64,000 nt of DNA from Sorex araneus. Its lineage: Eukaryota; Chordata; Mammalia; Eulipotyphla; Soricidae. The first letter of the stretch is position 1; the number at the start of each line of letters is the position of its first letter. Shown one piece after another: positions 10,859 to 21,194 of this stretch. The translations under genes were made by a program, and so were the position numbers. The DNA lies in contig NC_073305.1 in the NCBI RefSeq assembly GCF_027595985.1, positions 153,586,923 through 153,650,922 on the forward strand, written 5' to 3'. A model generated the notes under the pieces. That model was not told where the DNA came from. It saw nothing but the letters and a program-made list of their open reading frames with translations, and made no database searches.

Positions 10859-13800
10859 TTTCTCACACCTGGCTATGGACAAGGGTTACTCCTGCCTCTG
10901 CACTCAGAAATTACTCCAGGAGGTGCTCAGGGGACCATATGGGATGCTAAGAATTGAACGCAGGTTGACCGCGTGCAAGGTGAATGCCCTACCCTCTGTG
11001 CTGTCACTCTAGCCCTGATAGTTTATTATTTTAAATACAATTAAACTGGGCTGGAGCCAGTTTATAGCTGGAGCGTTCACCTTTCATGCAGCTGACCAGT
11101 GTTCGATTCCTCTGCCCCTCTTGGAGAGCCCGGCAAGCTACTGAGAGAATCTCGCCCACATGGCAGAGCCTGGCAAGCTACCTGTGGGATATTCCATATG
11201 CCAAAAACAGTAACAAGTCTCACAATGGAGACATTACTGGTTCCCGCTCGAGCAAATCGATGAACAATGGGATGACAGTGACAGTAACAGTGATGATTAA
11301 TACTCTAATTCCTTTTTGTTAATCTTAATTTTTTTATGTTGACTTCAAGTATGGTAGAGGAAAAACAAATGATAAGCAAAAATACATTATTCTAGAAATT
11401 ATAAACTCATTTTCCCAGAAAAACACTTGGAGTTCATTTTTATATCTACATTCAATATTAATGAAAATAATACATGATTATTATAATCCTAGGAAGTTAG
11501 TAATTGAAGACTTAAATTATTTCTCAGAAACAAAATTCTCTTCTGTGAAATACTGCTACATGTAAAAGTGAACTAGATTAAATTATAGAGAAAATGTTAT
11601 AATCAAATATGAATAAAAATTTTCTTTTTTAATACAGCGTATTCAGTTACCTTCTACTAGCTTTGATAACCTCTTGAAGTACTTATGGGATGCACACACC
11701 TCAACTGTAAAAGAAACTTTCTCAAAATTTGAAGATAGGTAAGAATGGGTTCCCCCCAAACTTTTATTTATAAGGCAAATAATTTTTGGTCTTATTTATG
11801 CCTTTTTATTTTCCTAATATATGTATCTTACTTCCTAATGAATAATATATTTAATCATTGGAAATTTCAATGACATGCCATCAATACCTAGCATTTTTAG
11901 GGGCTGTAGTGATAGCACAGCATGTAGGGCGTTCGCCTTGCATGGGGCCGACCAGGGTTCTATTCCCAGCATCGCATATGGTCCCCCAAGCACCACCAGG
12001 AGTAATTCCTGAGTGCATGAGCCAGGAGTAACCCCTGAGGATCACTAGGTGTGACCCAAAAAAGCAAAAAACACCCCAAAACAGCATTTCTATGTTTAAA
12101 ATAATATTTTATTAAGAAGAGGGTAGTGCGGTAGTATGATATATACAGTTGCTCATGTGAGAAGCTGCACACGTAAAACCAATACAATGTTCAAATATGC
12201 CCAATCATCATTCATCACCACCAACTGACACCCTATATCAGCATCAGGCTCCATGCTAAGCATAACCTTCTTTTGGTTTTCTGAGACTAAAGCTTCTTTT
12301 ATATTATTTTGGGTGTTTTGTTTATTTACATTTCACAAACCATAATTCTCCTTTCTCTTTTTGACTTACAATACTCAGTATGAGCTCCTCCAGTCCTGTG
12401 TTGTTCCAAATGGACAAACACCTTTGCCACGTATTAAAACAAGTCAGTTTATTGTTATTGAATATACTATTAAGTTGAGATATTTCTGTGTTTTGTGCAC
12501 TGACTTTAAATCAGATAAACAGTTTCAAATATGTTTCTGATTCCACAAGTTGTCTTCATTGTATTAGTGAGTTCTTTCATTATTTCGAAATATTTTGCCT
12601 AATTTGATATATAGTCCCATTCATTTATTTTAAAATTTATTTGATATGTAATAATATCAAACTTTTGAGAGTTTCCTATAATATTTGGTCGTGGGTATTA
12701 GATTTTGAATCATTACTATGGGAAATCATATTGAATTATGGTATATATCTAGATATATTTAAAAATTATACAAAAATTCGATATTTCACACCCACTTCAC
12801 ACACATTTTTCTCCGCATTTCATTTTTTCTGTATAGCTATATGGGGACTTTTATTATTTCAATATATATTTGAATAGTATTATTAATCACATCTTGAGCA
12901 TGAAAAAATTAATATTTTTATTTTTCTTCATCACTTTATTTCCTTTGGGTTAATAAGCTTTATTTTCCATTGTGTTAAAAAAATTTAAGGCTATGCTTCT
13001 GCTACACATCAAGAAACTTACTTAAAATTTTGTGTTATTGTTTTTAGCTGAAGTAGGTAATTTAGGTAGTAACTATATATATGAAACAGCACTGTACTCT
13101 ACATATACTTAAATAAAACTATGACCCTGAGGCCAAAGATTGATGCATCTGTTGCTATGTCTTAAATGGAGCCATTTAACATTATTTTTCAAAGCTTTAC
13201 TTAACAATATCATATTTCACTACTAATCCTGAATGTCTAATAATACACCTGTTTAATCATTTAATGACATCTGTTGATTTTAACTTTTGCTCATGTACAC
13301 TTTGTGTGCTGAGTTAATACTCTATCTTATTCCTCCTCCCTTAATGTTGCTGACTCCTGTGAATTTGTTGCATTAACTATTTATTAGGGCTGAGTGTCCA
13401 TTACACAAAATTATTATGAATTTACATTTCCTTTCATAATCACCTTTTTTTTCTCTTTTTTGGGGGGGTCACACCCGGCATTGCACAGGGGTTACTCCTG
13501 ACTCATGCACTCAGGAATAACTCCTGGTGGTGCTCAGGGGACCATATGAGATGCTGGGAAACAACCTGGGTCAGCCACATGCAAGGCAAACGCCCTACCC
13601 GCTGTGCTATTGTTCCAGCCCTCATAGTCACCTTTGATGGGACTAATGATAGCCAACTAGAAATTCAAATAAAATTATTCTCTCATGAAGGGTCCGCTGT
13701 ACCCACTTTTCTATTTCTGTGTATAGGAAGCAAGAAAGGAGCCCATAAGGATGGGAACTCAACACCAAAGTTTCTTTTGGGGGGATTGTGTTATAATTTG

Positions 13801-16800
13801 TTTGATATAAATAAAAATAATTCAAACATTTTGATTTTAATAGGTCTAGTAAATGTTATGTGAAAATAGAAACCTAGAAGATGATTAAAAAATCTAGGAG
13901 GTATAATATAATAAAAATCAAACTTAAATATATGAGTGGCAGAGTGCGATGGGAATTTTGTGCAGGAGGATATAGTAGATTTCAACTCAGGTGCACTGAG
14001 AATGCTGTTAAGGAGGTGACATCTATCAGACTTGAAGTAGAATGTAGTTGGTGAATAAAGAAAGGAGTCAATGATATTTCAGGTGTAATATATCTTAAAA
14101 TATTTTAAGTTGCTCAGCATGTTTAGATAGTAGATGGAGATAAAATTGTGCATTATATAGTGATAAAACCAATTTCCAGAACTTTAACCTTTCCCATATA
14201 AAATTTAACACAAAAAAAGTTTGGCTTCCTAGCAGACTTGTTCCAGTAGAATAAGAACAACATCAAAAAGTATTTAGGAAACCAGAGAAAAAAATCACCT
14301 ATCATTTTTTGGACAATGCTAAATATTTTGGGGGTGTTCTGACTTTAAGATATCATCAGTATTTGGCTGGAGGAACCAGTGGGATGGGAGATGCATGCGG
14401 AAAGTAGATAATGGAGCAAACATGATGACCTCTCAGTGACTGTGTTGCAAGCCATAATGTCCAAAAGTAGAGAGAGAGTATGGGGAATATTGTCTGCCAT
14501 GGAGGCAGAGAGAGGATGAGAAAGGGGGGGTATACCCGGGATATTGGTGGTGGGGAATGTGCACTGGTGGATGGATGGGTGTTTGATCATTGTAAGATTG
14601 TAACCCAAACATGAAAGCTTGTAACTATCTCACGGCGATTCAATAAAAAATGAAAAAGAGATATCATCAGTTTTTAAAAGATGTTTAGTCTAGCAAACAT
14701 TTGATCTTCAAATCTTTGATTTTTCGGTATTATACATTTCTAAAGAGAGCTCACCACATAACATTTGGTTATTACATAATAATCAAATATAAGATGTTTG
14801 GTTGAAGAGATAAAATCTCAAAATAAATAATTATAAATAATTCAAGAGATGCTCTTATCCAAATAAAAAATTATAATTCCCCAGTTATTTCTTAGAATAT
14901 TACCTATAGCTCCTATTTTTGAATATGTATATATATACATATGTAGAGTATAAGTGGAATAGTATGTGATAGATCATAAACATAATTGTTGCCAGGTAAT
15001 GAACCTTTCTATAAAACAGTGTGGTTGAAATTCTGAGGGAAGCAATTATTTATTTTTTCCATTTGATTTTTAGGTATGCATATTACTCTAACCCTGAAGT
15101 AAAGTTTGAGAAAGATTGGATTACAGTTTTGGGATATTTTGCATCGTTCTGGCTCCATACAACTTTGATTACAATACATGAATTCCAGATAGGACTGCCA
15201 CCACGAATCCTTGTTAATGGAGATGAAGCTCCCTTCATAAAAGACTTTAGTAACTTTCAGAATGTAGTTATGCTTGGTCTGAATCTCCTTTACAAAGTGG
15301 ACAGTGCTTCAGGTAAGTGCCTTATAAACAATAAAGAAAATCAAAATTATGTTTAATAGATAAAGAAAAAAGATTATGTCATATATATCATTGCAACAGT
15401 TATTCTAGAAAAATATTCAGTTTTTTTATGGTATATATGTTACTTATCTTGATTCTAGCCTTTCTCCTGGGTCCTTATTGGCCCATGGAAGTATCAGAAT
15501 AGCTCGGGTTGACATTTTTCATCCACAGACTCATAGATATGTGTATATATACACATATATATCCAAACCCACATACATAAATGTAAGATTTTTTTTTGTT
15601 ACTTATTTTCTTCTTTCCCTTATATATCACTCTTATAAAAATAAAGGAGTCTCAAAAGAAAATCTTCCACAGTTAATGGGAAAATAGCATATTTATTCTT
15701 TTAAACTCCTCTATCCTTACTATAATGGAAGAAGTACTATATTCCAGCCATTTAACTATAGGATGTCTTATCAGAATATAAATAGGACTCTATTTTTGCA
15801 ATTTGAATAAGCATATAATCACAACTATTTAAAATATTCTAATTCAGTGAACCCAGGAATCATATTTAAAACACAATCTAAACATTAATAGAGTAAAATA
15901 ATTAAACAAATAAAAAATATAAACGTTAATTTAAAATTGCTTATATATAGTGACGAGTATATTATAATACCTTAACATTTTGTAGATAAATATATTGGAG
16001 AATTTAATAAACTTCAAATGACATCATAAGTTTCTCAAACTTATTTCTTTTGATGAATTTAATAAATCCACAGCCACATCAGAACAATTCCCTCTGAAGG
16101 AAACCCAGAAACTAGCTAAGTGATTCTTGCACAGTAGGAGAATGAGGAAAATAATACATATAATTAGAAAATACTGTGACATGTTCTTGTTAAAAACCAA
16201 CTGAACAAATAAAACTGCCACTGCAACACTTAACTAAGAGGGATCTCATAACTTCTAGCTTCTGCCTGAAGAATAAACAGTTTGACATCCCAAATTTTAA
16301 GACCTTCTCTTAGAGAAGGTGTAAAAAACTAAGGCTCGCCGAGGGGTGAGTGCACTCGAGGCTCTCACCGCCCGAGTTCGGTGCCCTGGAACCGCAGTGT
16401 GTGGACCGGATCGGGAAGGTCGGTGGTCAAGGACAGGCGAAGGAAGAACGAGGACCAAGCTGGTTGCTGATTAGTTGCCATTTATTCAGTCTTCCATCTT
16501 TCTCATCTCAGGCACTCCCAGCTCCGGCCTCTCTCTGGATCTACTCCTGCCTCTTTCTCCCTTCTCTCTCTCCTCCTCCTTGTCTCTCCCACCTTGCCCT
16601 CTAGGCTACAACCAGCCAGGTAGCAAAATCAACATAAGAAAGCCCTTCCTGAGGGCAGGGCACTCCAAAGCCCTTCCTCACTCTTAAGGTTTTTTTCTTT
16701 TCCTTAGTCCAGGAACTTATTAACATCTTAATACTAGTTATTTTTGTATGGACATAGCAAGGGATACATTGAGGCTTGCAAGGCAGCTCTCCTGGCAACA

Positions 16801-19800
16801 TCTTGCCACAGGCTCAGACCACAGCACTCAGGCCAGATTAATCATTCCTCACCCTAGCAGGGTCCGAATCTAGTATCACTGTTTGGATCATGACAGCATT
16901 TGTCCATGATCAAGCTCTTAACTTATAGCTAAGCATTAGGCACTTTGGCCAGGCCCATCTCGATGCCAGGGTAGCACACACGTCGGGACCGTGCTTTGGG
17001 GGTGCTAGGAAGTAAGGGCAGCTGAGGCTTAGGTCAAGAGAACAGATGCCCTGGAGGAAAATATCATGTAGAGTCAAATGACTCCCAGGTTACAAAAGCA
17101 TAACATTTGTTAAGTCTTCCTGTGTCTATACAAAATGGACTTGCTCTGAATAAACTATGCAAAGGACTCAAGGAGAAGAGAAAAACATTATTTACAAGTC
17201 AACAGAACACTAAGAAAGAAGCTACAAATGAACAAAGAGGAATAGGAGCACTGTAACGGAGTAGCCCAATAAACCTAAACTACTGAGGCTATGTTATCCT
17301 ACAAGAAGGGTTTCCCTAAAATCCACCAGGACTGGTTTCTATAAAAATCATGTGGTTGAAATTAACTAAGGGGCAGTTCTTTTTTCTTCCAATTTCATAT
17401 GTTTTATTTTATTTTTTTATTATTACTATTAAAAATTTTTTTTATTAATGAATCACCATGAGATACAGTTACAGACTTAGAAACTTTCGTGCTTGTGTTT
17501 CAGTTATATAATAGTCGAGTGCCCATCCCCCCACCAGTGCCCATATTCCTCCACCAATGGTCCCAGAATCCCTCCCACAATCCCCACCCTGTCCCCTCCA
17601 CACCAGCCTGCCTCTGTGACAGGGCATTCCCTTTTGCTCTCTCTCCTTTTGGGTGTTGTAGTTTGCAGAGAATCCAATAATAAGTAAATCAAAGACAAAG
17701 AAGGGCAATTATTTCAGAATAGTGAAAGGATGAAAGTTTGAAAAAAGGTGAAGTTAGCTTAAATAAGACCAATATTGAATGGACCATTGTTAAGATTTTA
17801 GCAATTCCAGAAGGAAAAGAGAGGGATAGAGAGAAATATAAGGAGACATAAAATATGTATGAAGCAATAATGCCTAAAAACGTCTGTGGAAATAGACATC
17901 AGCATCCATAAATCTTAGAGAATATCTTTCGTCTTGCTTTTATGAAATAAAATTAGAAGGAGAACCACACTTAGATACATTATAGTTAATGTCAAAAATT
18001 AAACACAAGGATAGTCTCCTAAAATCAACTAAAGGCAACAACTTATTATGTACAAAGAACACCTATAAGACTAGTAGCAGTAAATTCAAAGCAAAAACTG
18101 CAGGTCAGAAGAAATGGCCCAATATATCAAAGTAGCATTGCAGCACTGTCATCCTGTTGTTCATTGATTTGCTTGAGCGGGCACCAGTAATGTCTCTACT
18201 GTGAGACTTGTTACTGTTTTTGGCATATTGAATATGCCACGAATATTGCCAGGTTCTGTATCAAAGTTCTTAGAGAAAAATTGCCAACTGAAAGAACTGC
18301 AAATAAGCCTTAGAAAAATGTAAAGTATAAATATCACTAGTAAAGACTTATATATAGTTGAATTAATAATAATTTAATGATGCAATGGTGGTGAGTTAAT
18401 CAGCTATAAATCTAGTGAGCAGCAAAAATATTGTTACACGTTTCTTAATAAATACTAAAATCAAAATATTGTCAATTGTTTTACCAAATATATGAAATAT
18501 GGTAACAGAAAATCAAAAGCATGAAAGTAAAATAAAAATTTTAAATGCATTCTAGTTTAAATTGTTATCATCAAAAACAGATTGCTTACATATAATATGC
18601 TTTATAAATTTTATGCTACATGTGCAAAAAATAAAGGTAACGGACTCTAAGCATTCCACTATGAAATTCATAAAATCACTATGAATAAGATAAAGAGAGG
18701 AAAAACACAGAAAAATTATTAGACAAATATCAAGAACTGGTCAATTAATTTTTAACTAAAAACTTTACATGTGTAAACATCACAAAATAAACATTTAATA
18801 TTTATATGCAAAATATCAATTTTTTATTTTTTGTGATTTATTTTATTGAATCACCATATGGAAAGTTACATAGTTCCCAGGCTTATGTCTTAGTTATACA
18901 ATACTCAAACACCCATCCCTTCACCAGTGCCCATATTCCATCACCAAAAACCCCAGTATACCTCTCACCTCCCGTCCCCCCTCCTCCACCTGCATAACTG
19001 ATGAATTTCATTTCATTTTCTCTTGAACTTGATTACATTCCATATTTCAACACAAAACTCACTTTTGTTGTTGGAGTTTCCCCCAAAAACAGACAGCCCT
19101 ACTACCAAGGAAGCATTTGATAATTAGTTTTCCATTGCTGAGAATGAAGCAATATGAAGTCCAACTGCTCCAAGTACATAACTCTTTTTTTTCCTTTTTC
19201 TTTTCTTTTTTTTTCTCTTCCCCCTTCCCGCACTGCCCAGTTCAGACTTGCTTAATAGACCTCATAATATGATGGACGCCACGCTGCGTTTCTCCTCGAA
19301 AATGAGAAACAACGGGGAAAGAGGGATATTTCCTCTCCTTGGCCGGCGTGGGGTTATGACTTAGTTCACAGTCTACAGAAATGGCTGCTACTCTGATTAC
19401 CTTCAATATTTCAACAAAAAACTCACTGTTATTGTTTGGAGTTTCCCCCCAAAGTCAGACCTACTAAAAAGGAACCGTTTCACATTGTTGAAAATTAAGA
19501 GATAGTTTTGGTTTTGGATTTCTGTATGAAATCCAGGGAAAATTCTGCCAGAAATTGCATCCCTGCAAGCTTTTATTTCCCTTTTGTGGTGCTCATAAGA
19601 TGGAAAAGCCTTGAGATAGAAACCCTTCCCCGCTGGCACCGCATGGGGCAGCGGCTCAGTTCACAGTCCAGAGGCCTTTCTTTGAGCTGCTAGTGTCCAA
19701 ACTTGGCCTCCGGGATCATGCTCATGCAGCAGCCGAAAGCAAAACATCAAATTTTGCTGAAAAATTATTTTTATAATAGTTATAACTTTACCAGCAATAA

Positions 19801-19921
19801 TTTTATATCTCTTTTAGGTTCATCACTTTTAACGCTGTGGAAATTTTTGATGAATATACCTGGAGCGAAGACTGCAGTGCAACTGCTAACAAAAATAATT
19901 GCTAAAGCCTTTACTTCGTAA
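4976..19921 (+). CDS. LEG1: LEG1 (C6orf58) homolog, complete six-exon gene, copy A
   Basis: Spliced coding region joining 4976-5276, 7550-7633, 9897-10081, 11638-11738, 15074-15312 and 19818-19921 (1014 nt, 337 residues plus stop). All introns are GT-AG and the phases (1,1,0,2,1) fit. Residues 3-20 are hydrophobic and end in a small residue, a likely signal peptide, so the product should be secreted. Sequons are N24-L-S, N42-Y-T and N69-K-T. Recognisable family blocks include 'LYPPKW', 'LLWGLPLQHGWQY', 'DSGIMGISSDQV' and 'GLPPRIL'. The length is close to the human protein as I remember it (about 330 residues). Known of the family: DUF781, liver-enriched in zebrafish, a salivary or mucosal secretion in mammals, often tandemly duplicated, and related to monotreme lactation protein. 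The exact molecular activity is not established. No frameshift or internal stop was seen. Exon 6 is the least certain part, since I place it mainly by splice phase and an open frame. Confidence 0.9.
5444..5614 (-). mobile_element. SOR SINE in LEG1 intron 1
   Basis: Young-looking full element on the minus strand, from poly-T to 'cgctccagcccc'. Flanked by the direct repeat 'tatgtgttgtattttt' at 5428-5443 and 5615-5630. Short ORFs over it are SINE artefacts. Confidence 0.93.
6673..6863 (-). mobile_element. SOR SINE in LEG1 intron 1
   Basis: Minus-strand element from a T-rich tail to 'atcgctcctgctcc'. Imperfect target duplication 'aaataagatttta' (6660-6672) and 'aaataagacttta' (6864-6876). Confidence 0.9.
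7129..7158. repeat. (GT)n microsatellite
   Basis: Mostly uninterrupted GT dinucleotides in LEG1 intron 1, with one extra T. Confidence 0.95.
7550..7633 (+). CDS. LEG1: LEG1 copy A exon 2
   Basis: 84-nt exon after a pyrimidine-rich 'ctttcctag' acceptor and before a 'g|gtaagt' donor. Encodes 'GRLADPTRTTDCGYESDPLC' and then 'ISEDSWWA', residues 101-129, with two cysteines. Too short to stand out as an ORF; placed by family resemblance and by phase 1 at both ends. Confidence 0.9.
8522..8762 (+). mobile_element. Long-type shrew SINE fragment, LEG1 intron 2
   Basis: Shares 'gagcctggcaagctgc', 'cagtaacaa', 'ggagacgttactggtgcc' and 'gagcaaatcaatgaacaatg' with other long-type copies. Flanked by the perfect duplication 'ataaaatagcttct' (8508-8521 and 8763-8776). 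An internal repeat duplicates 'aaatggagacgttactggtg'. The tRNA head is missing. Confidence 0.82.
8824..9001 (+). mobile_element. Long-type shrew SINE fragment
   Basis: 'gagagtatctcgccagcatg', 'gcagagcctggcaagc', 'cagtaacaagtctcacaat' and 'gagcaaatcgatgagcaatg' in the order seen at 11046-11301. The head is missing. Confidence 0.8.
9165..9352 (+). mobile_element. SOR SINE, LEG1 intron 2
   Basis: Complete plus-strand element from 'ggggggctggagtgatagca' through B-box-like 'gggttcaattcc' to an (AAAAT)n tail. Confidence 0.9.
9590..9765 (-). mobile_element. Diverged SOR-like SINE
   Basis: Order 'ggggccacacc', 'cttggctctgcattcagggt', 'gggaaccacatagggtgc', 'ggactatc' follows the minus-strand SINE with many changes. 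It lies about 130 bp before LEG1 exon 3. Confidence 0.65.
9897..10081 (+). CDS. LEG1: LEG1 copy A exon 3
   Basis: 185-nt exon after 'cctttacag'. Encodes residues 129-190 including 'MNYFLCVLPVFGAVDSGIMG' and the cysteine-bearing 'RFCNSVSSCQSS' block, ending '...WKAFYQ'. The donor reads CAG|GTTCAT, which keeps GT but departs from consensus at +3 to +6. The frame closes in phase 0 and continues correctly into exon 4. Confidence 0.9.
10203..10376 (+). mobile_element. Diverged SOR-like SINE, LEG1 intron 3
   Basis: 'gagagtacagcagc', 'aatatggtcccaggag', 'gtgattcctgagtgtagagc' and 'caggagtaaaccatgagcat' match the SINE body; the head is decayed. Confidence 0.7.
10799..10861. repeat. (TTTA)n microsatellite, expanded SINE tail
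   Basis: About 15 TTTA units directly abutting the tail end of the minus-strand SINE at 10862, so it probably grew from the SINE A-rich tail. Confidence 0.95.
10862..11016 (-). mobile_element. SOR SINE, LEG1 intron 3
   Basis: 'tctcacacctggctatggac' through 'ggggaccatatgggatgc' to 'tgctgtcactctagccc', minus strand. Confidence 0.9.
11046..11301 (+). mobile_element. Long-type shrew SINE, LEG1 intron 3
   Basis: tRNA-like head ('gggctggagccagtttatag', 'gttcgattcc') followed by the long body 'gagagcccggcaagctactg' ... 'cagtaacaagtctcacaatg' ... 'gagcaaatcgatgaacaatg'. A good model for this second SINE type. Confidence 0.88.
11638..11738 (+). CDS. LEG1: LEG1 copy A exon 4
   Basis: 101-nt exon after 'tttttaatacag' and before 'ag|gtaagaa'. 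Encodes 'RIQLPSTSFDNLLKYLWDAH' and then 'TSTVKETFSKFED', residues 191-223 plus a split codon, ending in phase 2. The 'LLKYLW.AHTST' pattern is typical of LEG1 as I remember the family. Confidence 0.9.
11900..12081 (+). mobile_element. SOR SINE, LEG1 intron 4
   Basis: Plus-strand element with direct repeats 'agcattttta' (11890-11899) and 'agcatttcta' (12082-12091). It lies 160 bp after exon 4. Confidence 0.92.
12190..12450 (-). mobile_element. Ancient L1 3' end
   Basis: Resembles L1 3' sequence on the minus strand ('ttcaaatatgcccaatcatc', 'ctcagtatgagctcctccag'), strongly diverged. The rest of intron 4 to 13440 is AT-rich with no gene. Confidence 0.4.
13443..13622 (-). mobile_element. SOR SINE, LEG1 intron 4
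   Basis: Minus strand, from 'ggtcacacccggcattgcac' to 'gtgctattgttccagccc', preceded by a T/G-rich tail. Confidence 0.92.
14360..14658 (+). mobile_element. Short L1 3'-end insertion, LEG1 intron 4
   Basis: About 300 bp with the typical L1 3' features 'ggtggggaatgtgcactggt', 'ggtgtttgatcattgtaaga', 'gcgattcaataaaaaa'. Flanked by the perfect 12-bp duplication 'agatatcatcag' (14348-14359 and 14659-14670). Confidence 0.88.
15074..15312 (+). CDS. LEG1: LEG1 copy A exon 5
   Basis: 239-nt exon after 'tgatttttag' and before 'tcag|gtaagt'. Encodes residues 224-304 including 'YYSNPEVKFEKDW', 'GLPPRILVNGDEAPFIKDF' and 'NVVMLGLNLLYKVDSAS'. Ends in phase 1, matching exon 6. Confidence 0.92.
16320..17303 (-). 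mobile_element. Solo LTR, class II ERV type, LEG1 intron 5
   Basis: 984-bp element starting TG and ending CA, with the perfect 6-bp duplication 'agaagg' at 16314-16319 and 17304-17309. Reverse-strand AATAAA near 16484. Same family as 2149-3344 but diverged, sharing among others 'cagcactcaggccagatta' and 'ggccaggcccatctcgatgc'. Antisense to LEG1. Confidence 0.87.
17425..17660 (-). mobile_element. L1 3' end, LEG1 intron 5
   Basis: Poly-T side, then 'gaatcaccatgagatacagt', 'ccagtgcccatattcctcca', 'cccttttgctctctctcctt'. Minus-strand, strongly 5'-truncated. Confidence 0.82.
18139..18258 (-). mobile_element. Long-type shrew SINE fragment
   Basis: 'cactgtcatcctgttgttca', 'gagcgggcaccagtaatgtc', 'gttactgtttttggcatatt' on the minus strand; head missing. 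Confidence 0.78.
18825..19735 (-). mobile_element. Composite L1 3' region just before LEG1 exon 6
   Basis: Minus-strand L1 3' sequence ('gaatcaccatatggaaagtt', 'cttcaccagtgcccatattc'). An internal block with 'ttcaacacaaaactcac' (19050) and 'ttcaacaaaaaactcac' (19410) occurs twice, separated by about 360 bp with a GC-rich palindromic stretch near 19272-19345, so two L1 pieces are nested or a 3' UTR is duplicated. It ends less than 100 bp before the exon 6 acceptor. Confidence 0.7.
19818..19921 (+). CDS. LEG1: LEG1 copy A exon 6 (terminal coding exon)
   Basis: 104 nt after the acceptor 'atctcttttag'. The split glycine codon joins exon 5, and the frame then runs 'SSLLTLWKFLMNIPGAKTA' and on to '...AKAFTS', stopping at TAA 19919-19921. 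The C-terminus is moderately hydrophobic or amphipathic. Intron 5 (about 4.5 kb) is crowded with repeats. I cannot recall the C-terminus of known LEG1 proteins exactly, so this exon is supported mainly by splice signals and phase. Confidence 0.78.
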
Positions 19922-20107
19922 TTTTTAGAAACTGATAATGGTTATAAAATTTTTTTGATCAGCACCATTACAAATTTTAGTCTGCTAAAACTATATTATT
20001 CATGTTTCACAGTTTTCAATTTATGATTACTTGTAATTTACTCATGCATTTATAATTTTAAATGAAAATTAATGGTATAAGTCTATTGATTAATTACTAT
20101 TTGTGAA

Positions 20108-20272
20108 TCTTTGGGGGTTTGTTTTTGGGTGACATCTAGTGATGCCTAAGGATTGCTCCTGGCTCTGTGCTCAGGGGGTTTTCAAGGGACCATATATGGT
20201 ATTAGGGATTAAACTCACTTGGGCATATGCAAGGCAAGTGCTTTAACTGGCTGTACTATTTCCCCCCATCCT
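20108..20272 (-). mobile_element. Diverged SOR SINE downstream of LEG1
   Basis: 'tgggtgacatctagtgatgc', 'ctcctggctctgtgctcagg', 'gcaaggcaagtgctttaac', minus strand. Confidence 0.8.
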
Positions 20273-20331
20273 ATTTGATGATTTTTAATGCTTAAAACGT
20301 TTAGAATGTAATGATGATTAAATTAAGCAAT

Positions 20332-20337
20332 AATAAA
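20332..20337 (+). promoter_or_regulatory. Possible LEG1 polyadenylation signal
   Basis: AATAAA about 0.4 kb after the LEG1 stop codon. It lies in AT-rich DNA just beyond an old antisense SINE, so it may be fortuitous. No earlier canonical hexamer was noticed between the stop and here. Confidence 0.3.
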
Positions 20338-20757
20338 TTACAAATAAATTAATAACATTAAATTTGTCTACAATTCTTTTGTTTTAATTTCTGTAGTCTT
20401 ATTTCATACAATTTAGATCACCACAAACTAAATCTGCCCAATAACTGGTGGGAACTAAATGAAATAATTTGACTTTATTAATACGAGGAGTGGGAAAGAG
20501 AAATCTGTTCTACTGTTTCCCAGATAGAGCTTGCAAATTTTTTCCAGCCTTCTATATGACTTAGTTTAACTAAACATTTTAGCTTGCAATTATTTTGAGG
20601 AGTCAACAAAGCATCAAGATAAATAATTCTAGTACTCTTTCACTCAGTGCTAGACTAGACATCCACAAAAGTTATCAGTTATCTTAATAATTGTCCTCAG
20701 AGACCAATAACATGTTATATTGTCGGGTAATAAAAGTTATCTTTGATGAGCCAAGAT

Positions 20758-21005
20758 CTGTAACTGTTATTGTCATTGCATTGCTCATCGACTTGTTCGA
20801 GTGGGCACCAGTAATGCCTCTCATTGTGAGACTTATTCCTACGTTTTTTGCATATCCAATACGCCACGGGTAGCTTGCCAGGCTCTGCCGTGAAAGCAAG
20901 ATACCCTTGATAGTTTGTGGGGATTTCCAAGAGGAGCAGAGGAATTGAACCTGGGTCAGCCACTTGAAAGGCGAACGTCCTACCGCTGTGCTATCGGTCC
21001 AGCCA
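20758..21005 (-). mobile_element. Long-type shrew SINE with target duplication
   Basis: Minus strand from 'tgttattgtcattgcattgc' to 'gctatcggtccagcca', flanked by 'gagccaagat' at 20748-20757 and 21006-21015. Confidence 0.88.
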
Positions 21006-21194
21006 GAGCCAAGATAACAAATATTATTTTGCTGAATCTGAAAAGATACAAAAATGCCAAATTATATGATTTTTGCAAGAGATTCACTTATATAGACAAA
21101 CACTGAAAGTGGAACTGTTGCAATGCTATTCCAAGTCAAGTAGAAATGAATCCCAATCACAATCAATCACAATCACAATATCCCGTTAATCACT

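Noticed and set aside
10799-10861. Possible CRISPR-like or regulatory array
   Set aside because: Plain TTTA microsatellite from a SINE tail; no spacers.
19703-19921. Single-exon 72-codon ORF ending at the LEG1 stop
   Set aside because: The upstream part is intron and L1 sequence; only 19818-19921 is exon, after a good acceptor.
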